Source: a virus. From it: a stretch of DNA of 38,239 bases. Every line of letters begins with the position of its first letter. The stretch's first letter is position 1. The DNA lies in the IMG/VR virus record IMGVR_UViG_3300020478_000024, positions 1 through 38,239 of that record; one strand, 5' to 3'. This document shows, piece by piece, positions 16,596 through 24,689 of this stretch. The notes under the pieces were generated by a model. It was not told the origin of the DNA and did no database searches. It saw only the letters and a list, made by a program, of their open reading frames with translations. Made by a program: the position numbers and the translations under genes.

Positions 16596-16799
16596 TTACA
16601 AGTAAGCTTTGCTGATATTAGTGAGAAATCCTACCACAGTAACACCAGCAGCCAGTACTGCTGCGGCACCAATGACCCATTTCTCAACTACTTTTAATCT
16701 CTCACGAAGCTCTTCTTGCTTCTCTTCTAATCGCTCTATTTTTAAAGCCATTACTGTCAGTCTGGTCTCCTGACTAGCATCTAATGATAATTCAGTCAT
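16596..16799 (-). CDS. Small coiled-coil protein with C-terminal membrane segment
   Basis: 67 residues. Residues 1-43 are a Glu/Lys/Arg/Leu-rich coiled coil (KIERLEEKQEELRERLKVVEK) and residues about 45-62 a hydrophobic helix (WVIGAAAVLAAGVTVVGFL). It matches the layout of XhlA-like small membrane proteins and of the larger gene at 1807-2184. It begins 2 bases after the RegA stop, so it is probably expressed with the early block. Function unknown. Confidence 0.75.
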   Translation of the reverse strand: MTELSLDASQETRLTVMALKIERLEEKQEELRERLKVVEKWVIGAAAVLAAGVTVVGFLTNISKAYL

Positions 16800-16801
16800 A
16801 G

Positions 16802-17224
16802 TTATACAGTAGTTTTTTTACGTCCAATATTGTACTTGCTCTCAAGTGTCCATTCGTCTTTGTCTTTAAACGACAACACTTTGATCTGATTCAATGGTGC
16901 AATGTCTTCAATAGATTTAGCTTCCACCACTGACACTAGGCCCCAATCAGACAATAGTTGTGCTATTCTATTACGACGCTGAACATCATTGACAGTAAGA
17001 TTAGTCTTCTTACCATCTAATGCAAACAATTCTTTAAAATGAACGATATAATATCTACCTTGCTTATGTAAGATATGACATGATTGATATAACTTACGCT
17101 CTTTACGTGAAGCAACACCTATACGTGTTAATGTCTCACGTACCTTGAGAAAATCGTCTGGTTCCGAGAGACTGACCTCTACCATATCCGATGGCTGCCA
17201 ATCAATTTCAATTTCAGTAGTCAT
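16802..17224 (-). CDS. regA: Translational repressor RegA
   Basis: 140-residue RNA-binding protein that represses early phage mRNAs by covering their start regions, including replication genes in T4. The central region VASRKERKLYQSCHILHKQGRYYIVHFKELF and the helix VNDVQRRNRIAQLLSDWGL are characteristic. It is longer than T4 RegA (122), mostly at the C-terminus. A clear Shine-Dalgarno (AAAGGCGGG) precedes the ATG. Its place between gp62 and the route to gp43 is the same as in T4. Confidence 0.95.
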   Translation of the reverse strand: MTTEIEIDWQPSDMVEVSLSEPDDFLKVRETLTRIGVASRKERKLYQSCHILHKQGRYYIVHFKELFALDGKKTNLTVNDVQRRNRIAQLLSDWGLVSVVEAKSIEDIAPLNQIKVLSFKDKDEWTLESKYNIGRKKTTV

Positions 17225-17226
17225 CT

Positions 17227-17625
17227 TTACCCGCCTTTATCTAATAGTAATTTTATTTTATCAAGTTGGGATTTTGTGAGAATCCTCAAGGCGGCGATAG
17301 CTTTATTATGACTATATCCATAATATTCTTTCACCAATTCAAGGTGCACAAGAGAGTCCCTCTTGACCCAAGGAGATGATCGCTTCCTTGGCTTCAAACT
17401 ATTTAGGTAAAAATCGTATTGCATCTTCTTGTCAAGATCATAATACCTATTCATTTCATTAGCATATAAAATGCTATCTAAATGTCCTGATAATATCTTG
17501 TTAATCATCCATGGAGGATATTCTTTAATCCGATCCCGATCATCATCATAAAGACTCTGTTTGGATTGATTTATACTATACAATATATCCTTAAGTTCAG
17601 CACTCTTACGTTCTTTTCGATTCAT
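17227..17625 (-). CDS. 62: Clamp loader small subunit, T4 gp62-like
   Basis: 132 residues; forms the clamp loader with gp44 and helps place the gp45 ring on DNA. The order 45-44-(inserts)-62-regA-43 matches T4. Shorter than T4 gp62 (187), with the conserved core EYPPWMINKILSGHLDS and the Lys/Arg stretch around LKPRKRSSPW. The gene overlaps the upstream 48-residue gene as ATGA and ends 2 bases before regA. The short length is usual for cyanophage versions, as far as I recall. Confidence 0.85.
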   Translation of the reverse strand: MNRKERKSAELKDILYSINQSKQSLYDDDRDRIKEYPPWMINKILSGHLDSILYANEMNRYYDLDKKMQYDFYLNSLKPRKRSSPWVKRDSLVHLELVKEYYGYSHNKAIAALRILTKSQLDKIKLLLDKGG

Positions 17626-17768
17626 GTATCAAATTTGGCATTCACACCAATCACTTTAGCATGTGGATTCCTAACGAGAGCGACCTCTCTCGCTTCCTGG
17701 TAGTTACGTGCTTCAACAAACTCACTATAGACCTTGCCAGCTACGTAAAGTTTTACTTCACACTTCAT
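17622..17768 (-). CDS. 48-residue conserved-looking microprotein
   Basis: Begins MKCEVKLYVAGKVYSEFV, then EARNYQEAREVALVRN and ends AKVIGVNAKFDT. This alternating beta-alpha-beta pattern suggests a small folded domain. The start overlaps the Dam stop by 11 bases, and its stop overlaps the gp62 ATG as ATGA, so it bridges the two genes translationally. No function is known to me. The overlap at both ends and the regular codon use support a real gene. Confidence 0.75.
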   Translation of the reverse strand: MKCEVKLYVAGKVYSEFVEARNYQEAREVALVRNPHAKVIGVNAKFDT

Positions 17769-18642
17769 AATTAAAGATGACGAGTTCGTCCCTGGTTGCT
17801 TGTTCCTTATTATACTCCCCTGTGGACCTCATGGTGTAAGTGTGTGCAAAATTATCAACTGTCCACTTGGTTGGATCCCTGAACCTATCCTTGACCAACT
17901 GCTCATCATTGTATGAGATCAATAGTTTTGCTTGACAGGTGTTACATCTGTTAGCAAACTCATCATGATCAAAATCCCTGTGATATGACCCTCTCTTACC
18001 ATAAAGATTGTCCTCAATATCATATGGAGGATCAAGATAAATGAATACATCTGGATCATTAATCAGATGTTCTGCATAATTATGATTTGAAAATCTCCAA
18101 TTCTTTATAATCTTTGCATACTCTGGCAATCTTTCCATACCTTTAACTGACCAATTAGATACAGATGCCTGTTTAGAGAATGATGATGCTTCAGTGAGAC
18201 CAGAAAAAGAACACTTGTTTACAATATAAAAAGCGACAGCCTTATGAAAACAACTAGGCATCTGCTGTGAATCAAGATCATCCTTTAGTTTATCAAATAA
18301 TTTTTTCGCTGGATACTCAAAATTCTTATCTTTCTTCTGTGCTGGAGTAGGATCTGGATACTGATTCTTATAAAACAGCAACTGATTATGCAATCCTTCT
18401 GGATTTGTTTGAAGAATCTGCCAGAAATTAATCAAAGCAGGATACAAATCATTAACCCAAATCTTAAGATGTGGATAACGTTTAGCAACTTCTAGTGCTA
18501 CTGAACCCCCACCAAGAAATAACTCACGATACTCTTTTGCCTGGGAAAGGTCTGGGAGGAATTGCAACAGTTTGCTTACTGCTCTGCTCTTCCCTCCTGG
18601 GTAACGTAGAGGGGTCTTCAGTGATTTGATAGTTCGAGCCAT
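17758..18642 (-). CDS. dam: DNA adenine N6-methyltransferase, Dam-like
   Basis: 294-residue D12-class methyltransferase that transfers a methyl group from AdoMet to adenine N6, probably in GATC-type sites. The AdoMet-binding segments are LRYPGGKSRA (12-21) and LFLGGGS (41-47); the catalytic DPPY is at 204-207. Expected role: protection from host restriction or marking phage DNA. It starts inside the upstream 86-residue gene with a 119-base overlap; no strong Shine-Dalgarno is visible, so its expression may rely on translation of that gene. Specificity is inferred, not read from the sequence. Confidence 0.9.
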   Translation of the reverse strand: MARTIKSLKTPLRYPGGKSRAVSKLLQFLPDLSQAKEYRELFLGGGSVALEVAKRYPHLKIWVNDLYPALINFWQILQTNPEGLHNQLLFYKNQYPDPTPAQKKDKNFEYPAKKLFDKLKDDLDSQQMPSCFHKAVAFYIVNKCSFSGLTEASSFSKQASVSNWSVKGMERLPEYAKIIKNWRFSNHNYAEHLINDPDVFIYLDPPYDIEDNLYGKRGSYHRDFDHDEFANRCNTCQAKLLISYNDEQLVKDRFRDPTKWTVDNFAHTYTMRSTGEYNKEQATRDELVIFNYEV

Positions 18643-18784
18643 GGTATTTTAAATATTCTCTAAAAGTGTACTTCATTTGTTTCATAGTCATACCACAATG
18701 AGCAGCTGCTGCTGGGATATTCATTGTAGCATGATATAATGCTTCATTTGCTTCCTGAACTAATTCAGGAGTTGGTTTTGTCAT
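18524..18784 (-). CDS. Small helix-turn-helix-like protein
   Basis: 86 residues. Residues 5-45 (ELVQEANEALYHATMNIPAAAAHCGMTMKQMKYTFREYL) look like a helix-turn-helix, with AAAAHCGM-TMKQMKYTF as turn and recognition helices. The C-terminal 40 residues are basic and Pro-rich and overlap the first codons of dam in another frame. The start overlaps the upstream Sm-like gene stop as TAATG. DNA binding, possibly autoregulation of this small cluster, is inferred from the helix pattern only. Confidence 0.65.
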   Translation of the reverse strand: MTKPTPELVQEANEALYHATMNIPAAAAHCGMTMKQMKYTFREYLKYHGSNYQITEDPSTLPRREEQSSKQTVAIPPRPFPGKRVS

Positions 18785-19074
18785 TAGTAAATGATACCTT
18801 TCTTTGGTGTAATTACTGTAGAAAATAATGCTTCATATTGTTCTGTAATACCAGCATTAGGTTGAGCAATGTAAAGAACATGACTCATCTGTATTGATAA
18901 CTCTTGTTTCTCCTCAAGTAATGGTGACCATGGAGCAAATCCAATCTTCCCTTCACCTGCAGGTACAGCAACAATAGGATCAGTAACAGTTATATAATCT
19001 TCTTCAATGGAAACGACATTACAAATAACGTCTTCACCACTTGAAACTCTAACCAATCTTGTATCTCTTTCCAT
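18784..19074 (-). CDS. Sm-like protein C
   Basis: 96 residues: RVSSGEDVICNVVSIEEDYI, VTDPIVAV, APWSPLLEEKQELSIQMSHVLYIAQPNAGITEQY. This matches the pattern of the other three Sm-like proteins in this window. The Shine-Dalgarno AGAGGA lies before the ATG. It follows gp44 by 9 bases and overlaps the HTH-like gene by TAATG. RNA binding or clamp-loader-linked regulation is only a suggestion. Confidence 0.75.
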   Translation of the reverse strand: MERDTRLVRVSSGEDVICNVVSIEEDYITVTDPIVAVPAGEGKIGFAPWSPLLEEKQELSIQMSHVLYIAQPNAGITEQYEALFSTVITPKKGIIY

Positions 19075-19083
19075 TTAATCCTC

Positions 19084-20031
19084 TTATTTAAATTCACAAC
19101 TCATCATGATCTCGGTGAGACATGCAAGCATATTTATCTCTTGATCAGCAACCTGATCTATCAATGCCTGATATTTAGCTAGTATTAATACTGCTTCAGG
19201 AATAGATGTCTTCTTTAAAGTTTCGTATAAAGAATTGTAAATCTTCCTTATGACAAGATAAGGATCATTGGTCATATTATCTACAACCCACTTCTTTACA
19301 ACAGTAAACTCCTTTGCCTTCAATGATTTCATAAGATCATCCAACTCAATGTCAGAAATATCAACCAAAATAGCAGAATCAATATGCCCATTAACAGCAT
19401 GTCTCTGTGCTTCATTGATTAATCTACGCCAGTCAGGATAATACCTACTAATAAGTTTTAAAACAATAGCAGGATCATATCTAATATCATTTTCAGCAAG
19501 AATGAACTGCAGTCTTTTAAAGAATGCTGCTTGCATCAATGGTTTATCACCTGTCCTAATCCTAAAATCAACCACTGTACATCTAGAATGTAGAGGTTCA
19601 ATAATTCTATTAGGAAAATTACATGTGAAAATAAACCTACAGTTCTCATAGAACTCTTCGATAAAAGTTCTCAAAGACAACTGTACATCACTAGAAGTGT
19701 TGTCTGCTTCATCAATAATAACCACCTTGGTGGATTTATTATTAGTTAATGATACAGTAGATGCAAATTTACGTATCCGTATCCTTACAGTATCAAGAAA
19801 TCTACCCTCATCAGATCCATTAACAACAATATATGAAGCACCAACCTCCTCACATAGTGCTTTTGCAACAGTAGTCTTTCCTACTCCAGCAGCACCACAT
19901 AACATTAAATTTGGTACTTCACCTTGCTCAACAAAACCATTAAAGGTTTCATGGATGGAAGATGGAAGAATGCATTCTTGAACAGTTTTAGGACGGTACT
20001 CCTCAACCCACAAGAATTTTCTATTTGCCAT
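19084..20031 (-). CDS. 44: Clamp loader ATPase, T4 gp44-like
   Basis: 315-residue AAA+ ATPase that opens and loads the gp45 clamp with gp62. Walker A is GAAGVGKT at 46-53, Walker B IIDEAD at 105-110, and the SRC motif that contacts the neighbouring subunit is at 149-151. It matches T4 gp44 (319). It begins directly after the gp45 stop (the ATG follows without a spacer). Confidence 0.95.
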   Translation of the reverse strand: MANRKFLWVEEYRPKTVQECILPSSIHETFNGFVEQGEVPNLMLCGAAGVGKTTVAKALCEEVGASYIVVNGSDEGRFLDTVRIRIRKFASTVSLTNNKSTKVVIIDEADNTSSDVQLSLRTFIEEFYENCRFIFTCNFPNRIIEPLHSRCTVVDFRIRTGDKPLMQAAFFKRLQFILAENDIRYDPAIVLKLISRYYPDWRRLINEAQRHAVNGHIDSAILVDISDIELDDLMKSLKAKEFTVVKKWVVDNMTNDPYLVIRKIYNSLYETLKKTSIPEAVLILAKYQALIDQVADQEINMLACLTEIMMSCEFK

Positions 20032-20709
20032 CTATTGGGGCTCCAAAGCAACATAGTATTTAAGTGGAAGACGTTTATGTGTCCATTCTGTAATCAACTT
20101 ATCAGAAATACGAACATCATAATCACCTTGGTGTAACCTAACATTCTCCATTTTCATGGAACACTTGAATGGTTTGGTAGATTCCCCCTTTACCTTAACA
20201 CTGTAAAGATTACAAGTGTCATCTTCTTTGTCACACAGATTAATATTAACTTCATCTGCTTGACCATCTTTAACTTCAAACTCTAGGTCTGGTAAACTAA
20301 AAACTCTAGCAGCATCTTGAAGTTTTTTCAATTCCTCTACAGAAACAGTGAATGACATGTCAGCACCTGGGAAGTTAACTTCCTTTTCTGGTGCTGCTTT
20401 AATAGTAATCTCTGGATTTGAGAAATAATATTTGACACTAGAATTTGGACCAAGGATAGTCATATAAGACTCATTGGAAAATTCAATTACAGGATTATCA
20501 AACAATGACAACCCACTTAAAAGAACTCCAAGATCATAGATTCCAAATGTCTGTGGAAATACTTCTTCACATTGGTATTGTGCAATAGCATTTTCACCAA
20601 CACTAATAGTTTTTAATACACTACCAGAACGAATCAAAATAGAATCATTAATAGTATTAAAGTTTTTTAGTATTTCCTGTGTTTGTTTTGATAGTATAAC
20701 TGTGCTCAT
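20032..20709 (-). CDS. 45: Sliding clamp, T4 gp45-like
   Basis: 225 residues; a trimeric processivity ring for gp43 that also activates late transcription through gp55. The PCNA-like fold is recognised from order and length (T4 228) and segments such as LSKQTQEILKNF and SIRSGSV/LKTISV-like strands; the DUF3310 gene overlaps its start by ATGA. The gene order 46-(small)-45-44-62-regA is T4-like. I recognise it mainly by context and by the N- and C-terminal strands. Confidence 0.9.
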   Translation of the reverse strand: MSTVILSKQTQEILKNFNTINDSILIRSGSVLKTISVGENAIAQYQCEEVFPQTFGIYDLGVLLSGLSLFDNPVIEFSNESYMTILGPNSSVKYYFSNPEITIKAAPEKEVNFPGADMSFTVSVEELKKLQDAARVFSLPDLEFEVKDGQADEVNINLCDKEDDTCNLYSVKVKGESTKPFKCSMKMENVRLHQGDYDVRISDKLITEWTHKRLPLKYYVALEPQ

Positions 20710-21047
20710 TTGTCATAATCAACGGTGAATGATGTATCTCCAGTTTGAAGAGACTGCGCTCTAGCAGTCTTATCATTGAAGTGTAGGAGCAGCATACCAT
20801 AATGGATAATCTTTATGATATCCTTACGTGCTGTTCCCTTTCGATCATACCTAGATGCATACTTAAGGACATTACTCCTACAGAATGCTTCAGCGTCACC
20901 AACAGAATCGATCAAGTCCAGTGTCTGAACTCCACCTGTACTGTAGTGACCACGATAGGTATTGCTGATGTAGTCTGAAATCTCTTGCAAGATTTCTGTC
21001 TCATTATATTTGTTAGTCAATATGCCATACGTATTCAATATCATCAT
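20706..21047 (-). CDS. DUF3310 domain protein
   Basis: 113 residues from the ATG at 21047; a TTG at 21074 would add nine residues, and a second ATG follows at 21044. The pattern VQTLDLIDSVGDAEAFCRSNVLKYASRYDRKG is the DUF3310 hallmark, found in many phages and fused to nucleotide kinase in T7 gp1.7. It may act in nucleotide metabolism or as a partner of a replication protein. The end overlaps gp45 as ATGA. A TTGACG-N17-TATCAT promoter-like pair lies at the upstream edge. Confidence 0.8.
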   Translation of the reverse strand: MMILNTYGILTNKYNETEILQEISDYISNTYRGHYSTGGVQTLDLIDSVGDAEAFCRSNVLKYASRYDRKGTARKDIIKIIHYGMLLLHFNDKTARAQSLQTGDTSFTVDYDK

Positions 21048-21246
21048 GATAGCATTCAAAGACGTTTCCGTCAAGGTCCACCATTACAATTCGGTGCCTG
21101 GGACTGGCAGGGTTGCCACGATCTCCAATAATCTTAACAGATCTACCATCCTTCAACCTAACAACGTGACCCATATATTCATGTTCTGTAACTGCTGTTC
21201 CAGATAAGGTCATTTTAGTATGAAGGGTCTCCTGGTATGTCGTCAT
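21013..21246 (-). CDS. Small beta-rich protein of unknown function (77 residues)
   Basis: Begins MTTYQETLHTKMTLSG; the core HVVRLKDGRSVKIIGDRGNP then RIVMVDLDGNVFECYHDD looks like a small beta barrel, similar in pattern to SH3-like domains. It overlaps the 79-residue gene by 32 bases and the DUF3310 gene by about 35 bases. No catalytic motif is seen. Confidence 0.7.
   Translation of the reverse strand: MTTYQETLHTKMTLSGTAVTEHEYMGHVVRLKDGRSVKIIGDRGNPASPRHRIVMVDLDGNVFECYHDDIEYVWHID
21047..21075 (-). promoter_or_regulatory. Possible host-type promoter upstream of gp45
   Basis: TTGACG (5/6) at about 21075-21070, 17 bases, then TATCAT (5/6) ending near 21047 on the minus strand. It would serve gp45, gp44 and later genes; the transcript would start inside the DUF3310 gene. 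It lies inside coding sequence, so it may be coincidental. Confidence 0.35.
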
Positions 21247-21454
21247 CTGCTACTTCTGTTGTTTTTTCTTGTGTTAAATCATCATCTTCTGTGTCGTCAT
21301 CAAGTTTTGTAAACTCCAACTGATCAAAGAAGAATCCTGTTCCTTTAAGGAACTCTTCCATCTTTTCAACTACATGTGGTAAAAAGATACCTTCAAACTC
21401 CATAGTAGTTTTACAGTTATCCTCATCTACACATGTAAATGTCCACTGTGCCAT
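21215..21454 (-). CDS. Small acidic protein of unknown function (79 residues)
   Basis: MAQWTFTCVDEDNCKTTMEFE opening with two Cys, a central VVEKMEEFLKGTGFFFDQ helix and a very acidic tail (DDDTEDDDLTQ). It is probably a soluble regulator or an adaptor. It begins 55 bases after the gp46 stop. A weak promoter-like TTGCGA-N17-TAGTAT pair lies in that gap. Function unknown. Confidence 0.65.
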   Translation of the reverse strand: MAQWTFTCVDEDNCKTTMEFEGIFLPHVVEKMEEFLKGTGFFFDQLEFTKLDDDTEDDDLTQEKTTEVADDDIPGDPSY

Positions 21455-21509
21455 AATAATTTATCGAACGTGTGTATACTACCATAGTTCATATGAGTTC
21501 GCAACAGTT
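21455..21509 (-). promoter_or_regulatory. Intergenic gap with weak promoter-like pair
   Basis: Between the gp46 stop and the 79-residue gene. On the minus strand TTGCGA, 17 bases, then TAGTAT, each a 4/6 match. It could start transcription of the gp45-44-62 block, but the match is weak. Confidence 0.3.
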
Positions 21510-23198
21510 CTAGTCCACTTGTAGAACTGACTCCCTCATAACACTATAATTCTTAACCTTATCAACATACAGGGTCCTATCGAACTTACCTTCAAGAGTT
21601 TCCTTGTGACTTATGACAAATATATTTGTGTTTTCATCAAAGTTACGTAGGATCCATCCCAGTTCACTAGTACCACCCTGATCTAAAGACCCATCAAAGA
21701 TTTCATCGAGGATGAGTATATTAGTATCGACGCTATTTTTAAGTTTAGCGATAGAACGCCAAGTAAGCAACAAAGCGATATCAATCCTAGCCTTTTCTCC
21801 CTCGCTGAAAGATTCATAAGAGAAGGAGTCTCTATATCTGGACTTGATAGTTTCTTCAAAGTTCTCGTCGAGGTTGAAATTGACATAAAATTCTAAATTT
21901 TGTAAGTGTTGATTAATAAGTTTATTCATCACAGGAAGATAACGCTTAATAATTCTTGTCTTAATACCGTTATCTTTCAGTAATAATGTAGCAGCAAGAA
22001 GAGTATTCCTCTCTTCCTTCATAGCAGAGATTAGTTTCTTTGTTCCCTGATACTCACTCTCAAGATTAGATAGTTTATTCTCTGCCTCTACAGTATCATT
22101 CTTTTCATTTTGTAACTTCTCTATGTCACGTAAAAACTCCTGCACTTGTCTCTGAAGACTAGTGATAGAAGAATTCTTTTTTGATATTGATAGATCAAGA
22201 TTACGATAAACAAAATCACTTCGTTCTGCTTCTTCAATAGCAACATCCATTTCTTCAAATCCAACTTGAAGTATCTTAATGTCTTCCATTATAGAAGCAA
22301 GTTTACTATCCTTCAACTCTTCATTGATTGATTGTCCACACGTAGGACATTCAGTATTATCACTAAAGAACTTATGTTGTTTCTGATGTGAAGAAAACTT
22401 CTGATGTATCTTACCCTTCAAGGTATTTAATTTCTTTAACTTCTCACTAGCACCTTCTTCCTTATCTCTTCTTTCAATGAGTTCTAAAACTCCCTTCTCC
22501 ATTGTTTCAATCTCTTCCATGAGAGATTTAACTTTAGTATGTTTCTCTGCTATAGTATCTTCATTCTTTTGTTCAATAGTATTAATGAATTCCTTCTGCA
22601 TAGAAATCTTTTCTTCAAGAAGGTTTACATTATACTCAACATCTTTAAACTCATCATTACATGTTCTAACTTTATCCTTCAACAATGTATTCATAACAGA
22701 GAAGATATTAATATCAAGTATATCTTCAATGATTTCTCTACGTTGCGTTGCTGGCAAACGCATGAATGGAACAAATGTACTAGATCCTAACACCACGATT
22801 TGGGTGAAAGACTTGTAATTCATCTTAAGAATATTCTGTTCTAGATTCTTTTGTGAATCATTAACATTACTAGATTGATCTAGCATCACATCGTTCTGCC
22901 AAATCTCTAATACATTTGGTTTGATTCCTCTTATAATTTTAAACCTATTTGGTCCCTTACTGAACTCAATCTCTACAACACAATCTTTCTCATTGATGCT
23001 ATTAACAAGCATCGGTTTATTGATCTTCCTAAACGGTTTACCAAACAACGAAAAGGTCAACGCATCTAAAATGGTTGACTTGCCAGCACCATTAGTACCG
23101 ACAATGAGATTTGTCTTGGCACCTTGGAGATCTATTTCAGTAAATACATTCCCCGTCGAAAGAAAATTCCTCCATCGGAGCTTCTCAAATCTAATCAT
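21510..23198 (-). CDS. 46: Recombination nuclease ATPase subunit, T4 gp46-like (Rad50/SbcC)
   Basis: 562-residue SMC-like ATPase; with gp47 it resects double-strand ends for recombination-dependent replication and degrades host DNA. Walker A is GTNGAGKS at 34-41; a zinc hook CPTC at 284-287 sits in the middle of long coiled coils; the ABC signature FSEGEKARID and Walker B TNILILDEIFDG are near the end. Length matches T4 gp46 (560). The ATG overlaps the DUF3110 gene stop as ATGA. Confidence 0.96.
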   Translation of the reverse strand: MIRFEKLRWRNFLSTGNVFTEIDLQGAKTNLIVGTNGAGKSTILDALTFSLFGKPFRKINKPMLVNSINEKDCVVEIEFSKGPNRFKIIRGIKPNVLEIWQNDVMLDQSSNVNDSQKNLEQNILKMNYKSFTQIVVLGSSTFVPFMRLPATQRREIIEDILDINIFSVMNTLLKDKVRTCNDEFKDVEYNVNLLEEKISMQKEFINTIEQKNEDTIAEKHTKVKSLMEEIETMEKGVLELIERRDKEEGASEKLKKLNTLKGKIHQKFSSHQKQHKFFSDNTECPTCGQSINEELKDSKLASIMEDIKILQVGFEEMDVAIEEAERSDFVYRNLDLSISKKNSSITSLQRQVQEFLRDIEKLQNEKNDTVEAENKLSNLESEYQGTKKLISAMKEERNTLLAATLLLKDNGIKTRIIKRYLPVMNKLINQHLQNLEFYVNFNLDENFEETIKSRYRDSFSYESFSEGEKARIDIALLLTWRSIAKLKNSVDTNILILDEIFDGSLDQGGTSELGWILRNFDENTNIFVISHKETLEGKFDRTLYVDKVKNYSVMRESVLQVD

Positions 23199-23464
23199 TC
23201 AATGTCAAAGGGAGGGATCATCATATCGTCAACGGTTATTATAACACACTTTTGGTTTCTTTCATTACATGCTGTAACGATTTGTTCCATAGGAACCTCA
23301 ACGATCTGAAGAGGTGGATTATTTGCTTCTGCTTCTAGTTGTATATGATATCTTAACATGTCATCCTCATTCTCAAAAATGGGAATTACATGCTCACCAG
23401 AATTTTGATCGATCACAGAAAACACTCCTTCTGGACGACCGATTAAAGTGAGAATGTAGGACAT
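23195..23464 (-). CDS. DUF3110 family protein between gp47 and gp46
   Basis: 89 residues: YILTLIGRPEGVFSVIDQNSGEHVIPIFENEDDMLRYHIQLEAE, then PPLQIVEVPMEQIVTACNERNQKC. This is the DUF3110 pattern, known from cyanobacteria and plants. It is linked to both nuclease genes by TAATG (from gp47) and ATGA (to gp46), so it is translated with the complex. It may be a small accessory subunit or a host-derived passenger; function is unknown. Confidence 0.8.
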   Translation of the reverse strand: MSYILTLIGRPEGVFSVIDQNSGEHVIPIFENEDDMLRYHIQLEAEANNPPLQIVEVPMEQIVTACNERNQKCVIITVDDMMIPPFDIE

Positions 23465-24507
23465 TAGACCATTTCACAACTTTCAATATATAGGGTTCTC
23501 ATCACCTGTTTTAATTGTTTCTTGTCTACGGTCATCTCTACCTCATCAATATATTCATTAAGTAATGTCAAGGTATCCTTCACCTCTACAGATGCATCTC
23601 CTTCAGAGACATCATCATCTATCAAAGTCTCTACAACTTTAATATCATGTGCTCCTGCAATGTAAAGACGATCCAGCATCTCATCAAATTTCTCATAGTC
23701 TCTCTTCTCTTCAACTACAATTTTAATATAAGTATCCTTATACTGATCATAATCTATACTCATGTCTCCATTGACATCATTATAGAATATTTTCTTAAAA
23801 ATTTTATATGGATTCTTGATCCAGGTCAACTTCAAAGACTCTGTATCGAATAAATGGAACCCACGAGGATCGTTATAATCGTTCCAGAACATCTCATAAG
23901 GGTTTCCAAGGTACGTTACATTACCTTTACGTGACTTATGATGGTAATGACCAGAGAAGACCTTCCTGAAGCGTTTAAGGAGGGTTGGTGACATACCATA
24001 CCCCATCATCCCAGGAACCATTTCAAATCCTTCTAGTTCGAGATGTCCCATTGCAATTTCTGCATCAGAATTCTCCATCAACTCAATACTCTCTTTACGA
24101 TTCTGTGAGTTAATCCAAGGGAGTAATGCTATCTTACGTCCATCAACTGTAATGTGACATGGTTTAGAATAAACTTTTATATTTGGAAACTCATTCAACA
24201 ATAGAGACGGAGAATTAACATCGTTAGTGTTTTTATAATAGGCACAATGATTGCCAATAACCATATGGACAGTAATGCCCATATCTTCCAAGCGTTGAAA
24301 ATAATTAGTGCGGATCCGATTCCAAACATTATAGTCAATCCCCTTTCTCTGATCAAAAGTATCACCAAGATCTATTACAGTCTTGATCTTCTTCTTATTT
24401 AATGTGGGAAAGAAAACATCATCATAAAACTTCAGGAAAAAATTCCAGAAGTTAATATTACCCTTCCTACCATCCAAGTGTTGATCTGTAATAATTGCTA
24501 CTGTCAT
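23464..24507 (-). CDS. 47: Recombination nuclease subunit, T4 gp47-like (Mre11/SbcD)
   Basis: 347-residue metallophosphoesterase nuclease. Metal-binding motifs: Asp8 and His10 (TDQH), Asp49 (IDLGDTFDQR), GNH at 85-87, His155 (GHLE) and GHYHH at 186-190, all as in Mre11. It works with gp46. Length matches T4 gp47 (339). Its stop codon overlaps the DUF3110 start. Confidence 0.96.
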   Translation of the reverse strand: MTVAIITDQHLDGRKGNINFWNFFLKFYDDVFFPTLNKKKIKTVIDLGDTFDQRKGIDYNVWNRIRTNYFQRLEDMGITVHMVIGNHCAYYKNTNDVNSPSLLLNEFPNIKVYSKPCHITVDGRKIALLPWINSQNRKESIELMENSDAEIAMGHLELEGFEMVPGMMGYGMSPTLLKRFRKVFSGHYHHKSRKGNVTYLGNPYEMFWNDYNDPRGFHLFDTESLKLTWIKNPYKIFKKIFYNDVNGDMSIDYDQYKDTYIKIVVEEKRDYEKFDEMLDRLYIAGAHDIKVVETLIDDDVSEGDASVEVKDTLTLLNEYIDEVEMTVDKKQLKQVMRTLYIESCEMV

Positions 24508-24689
24508 TTTGGTAGAACACCACCTTCAGACAGATCTTTAATAGGAAATGTAATCATCTTCTCCCATGGTGATAAATTATCAAATAATACTGCTGCCTTA
24601 TCTCCACTGATACGTTGAACAAATCCAACATACCCTCTGTAGATAGAAGTTTCATCAATCACTGTCACTGTCGTTCCTGGTAAGATCAT
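24504..24689 (-). CDS. Small KOW/SH3-like protein
   Basis: 61 residues from the ATG at 24689. I chose this start because AAGGA lies before it; an upstream in-frame start at 24761 would add 24 residues that overlap the neighbouring gene. The sequence ILPGTTVTVIDETSIYRGYVGFVQRISGDKAAVLFDNLSPW looks like a KOW or SH3 barrel. Its end overlaps gp47 as ATGA. It could bind RNA or the recombination nuclease; this is a guess. Confidence 0.6.
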   Translation of the reverse strand: MILPGTTVTVIDETSIYRGYVGFVQRISGDKAAVLFDNLSPWEKMITFPIKDLSEGGVLPK

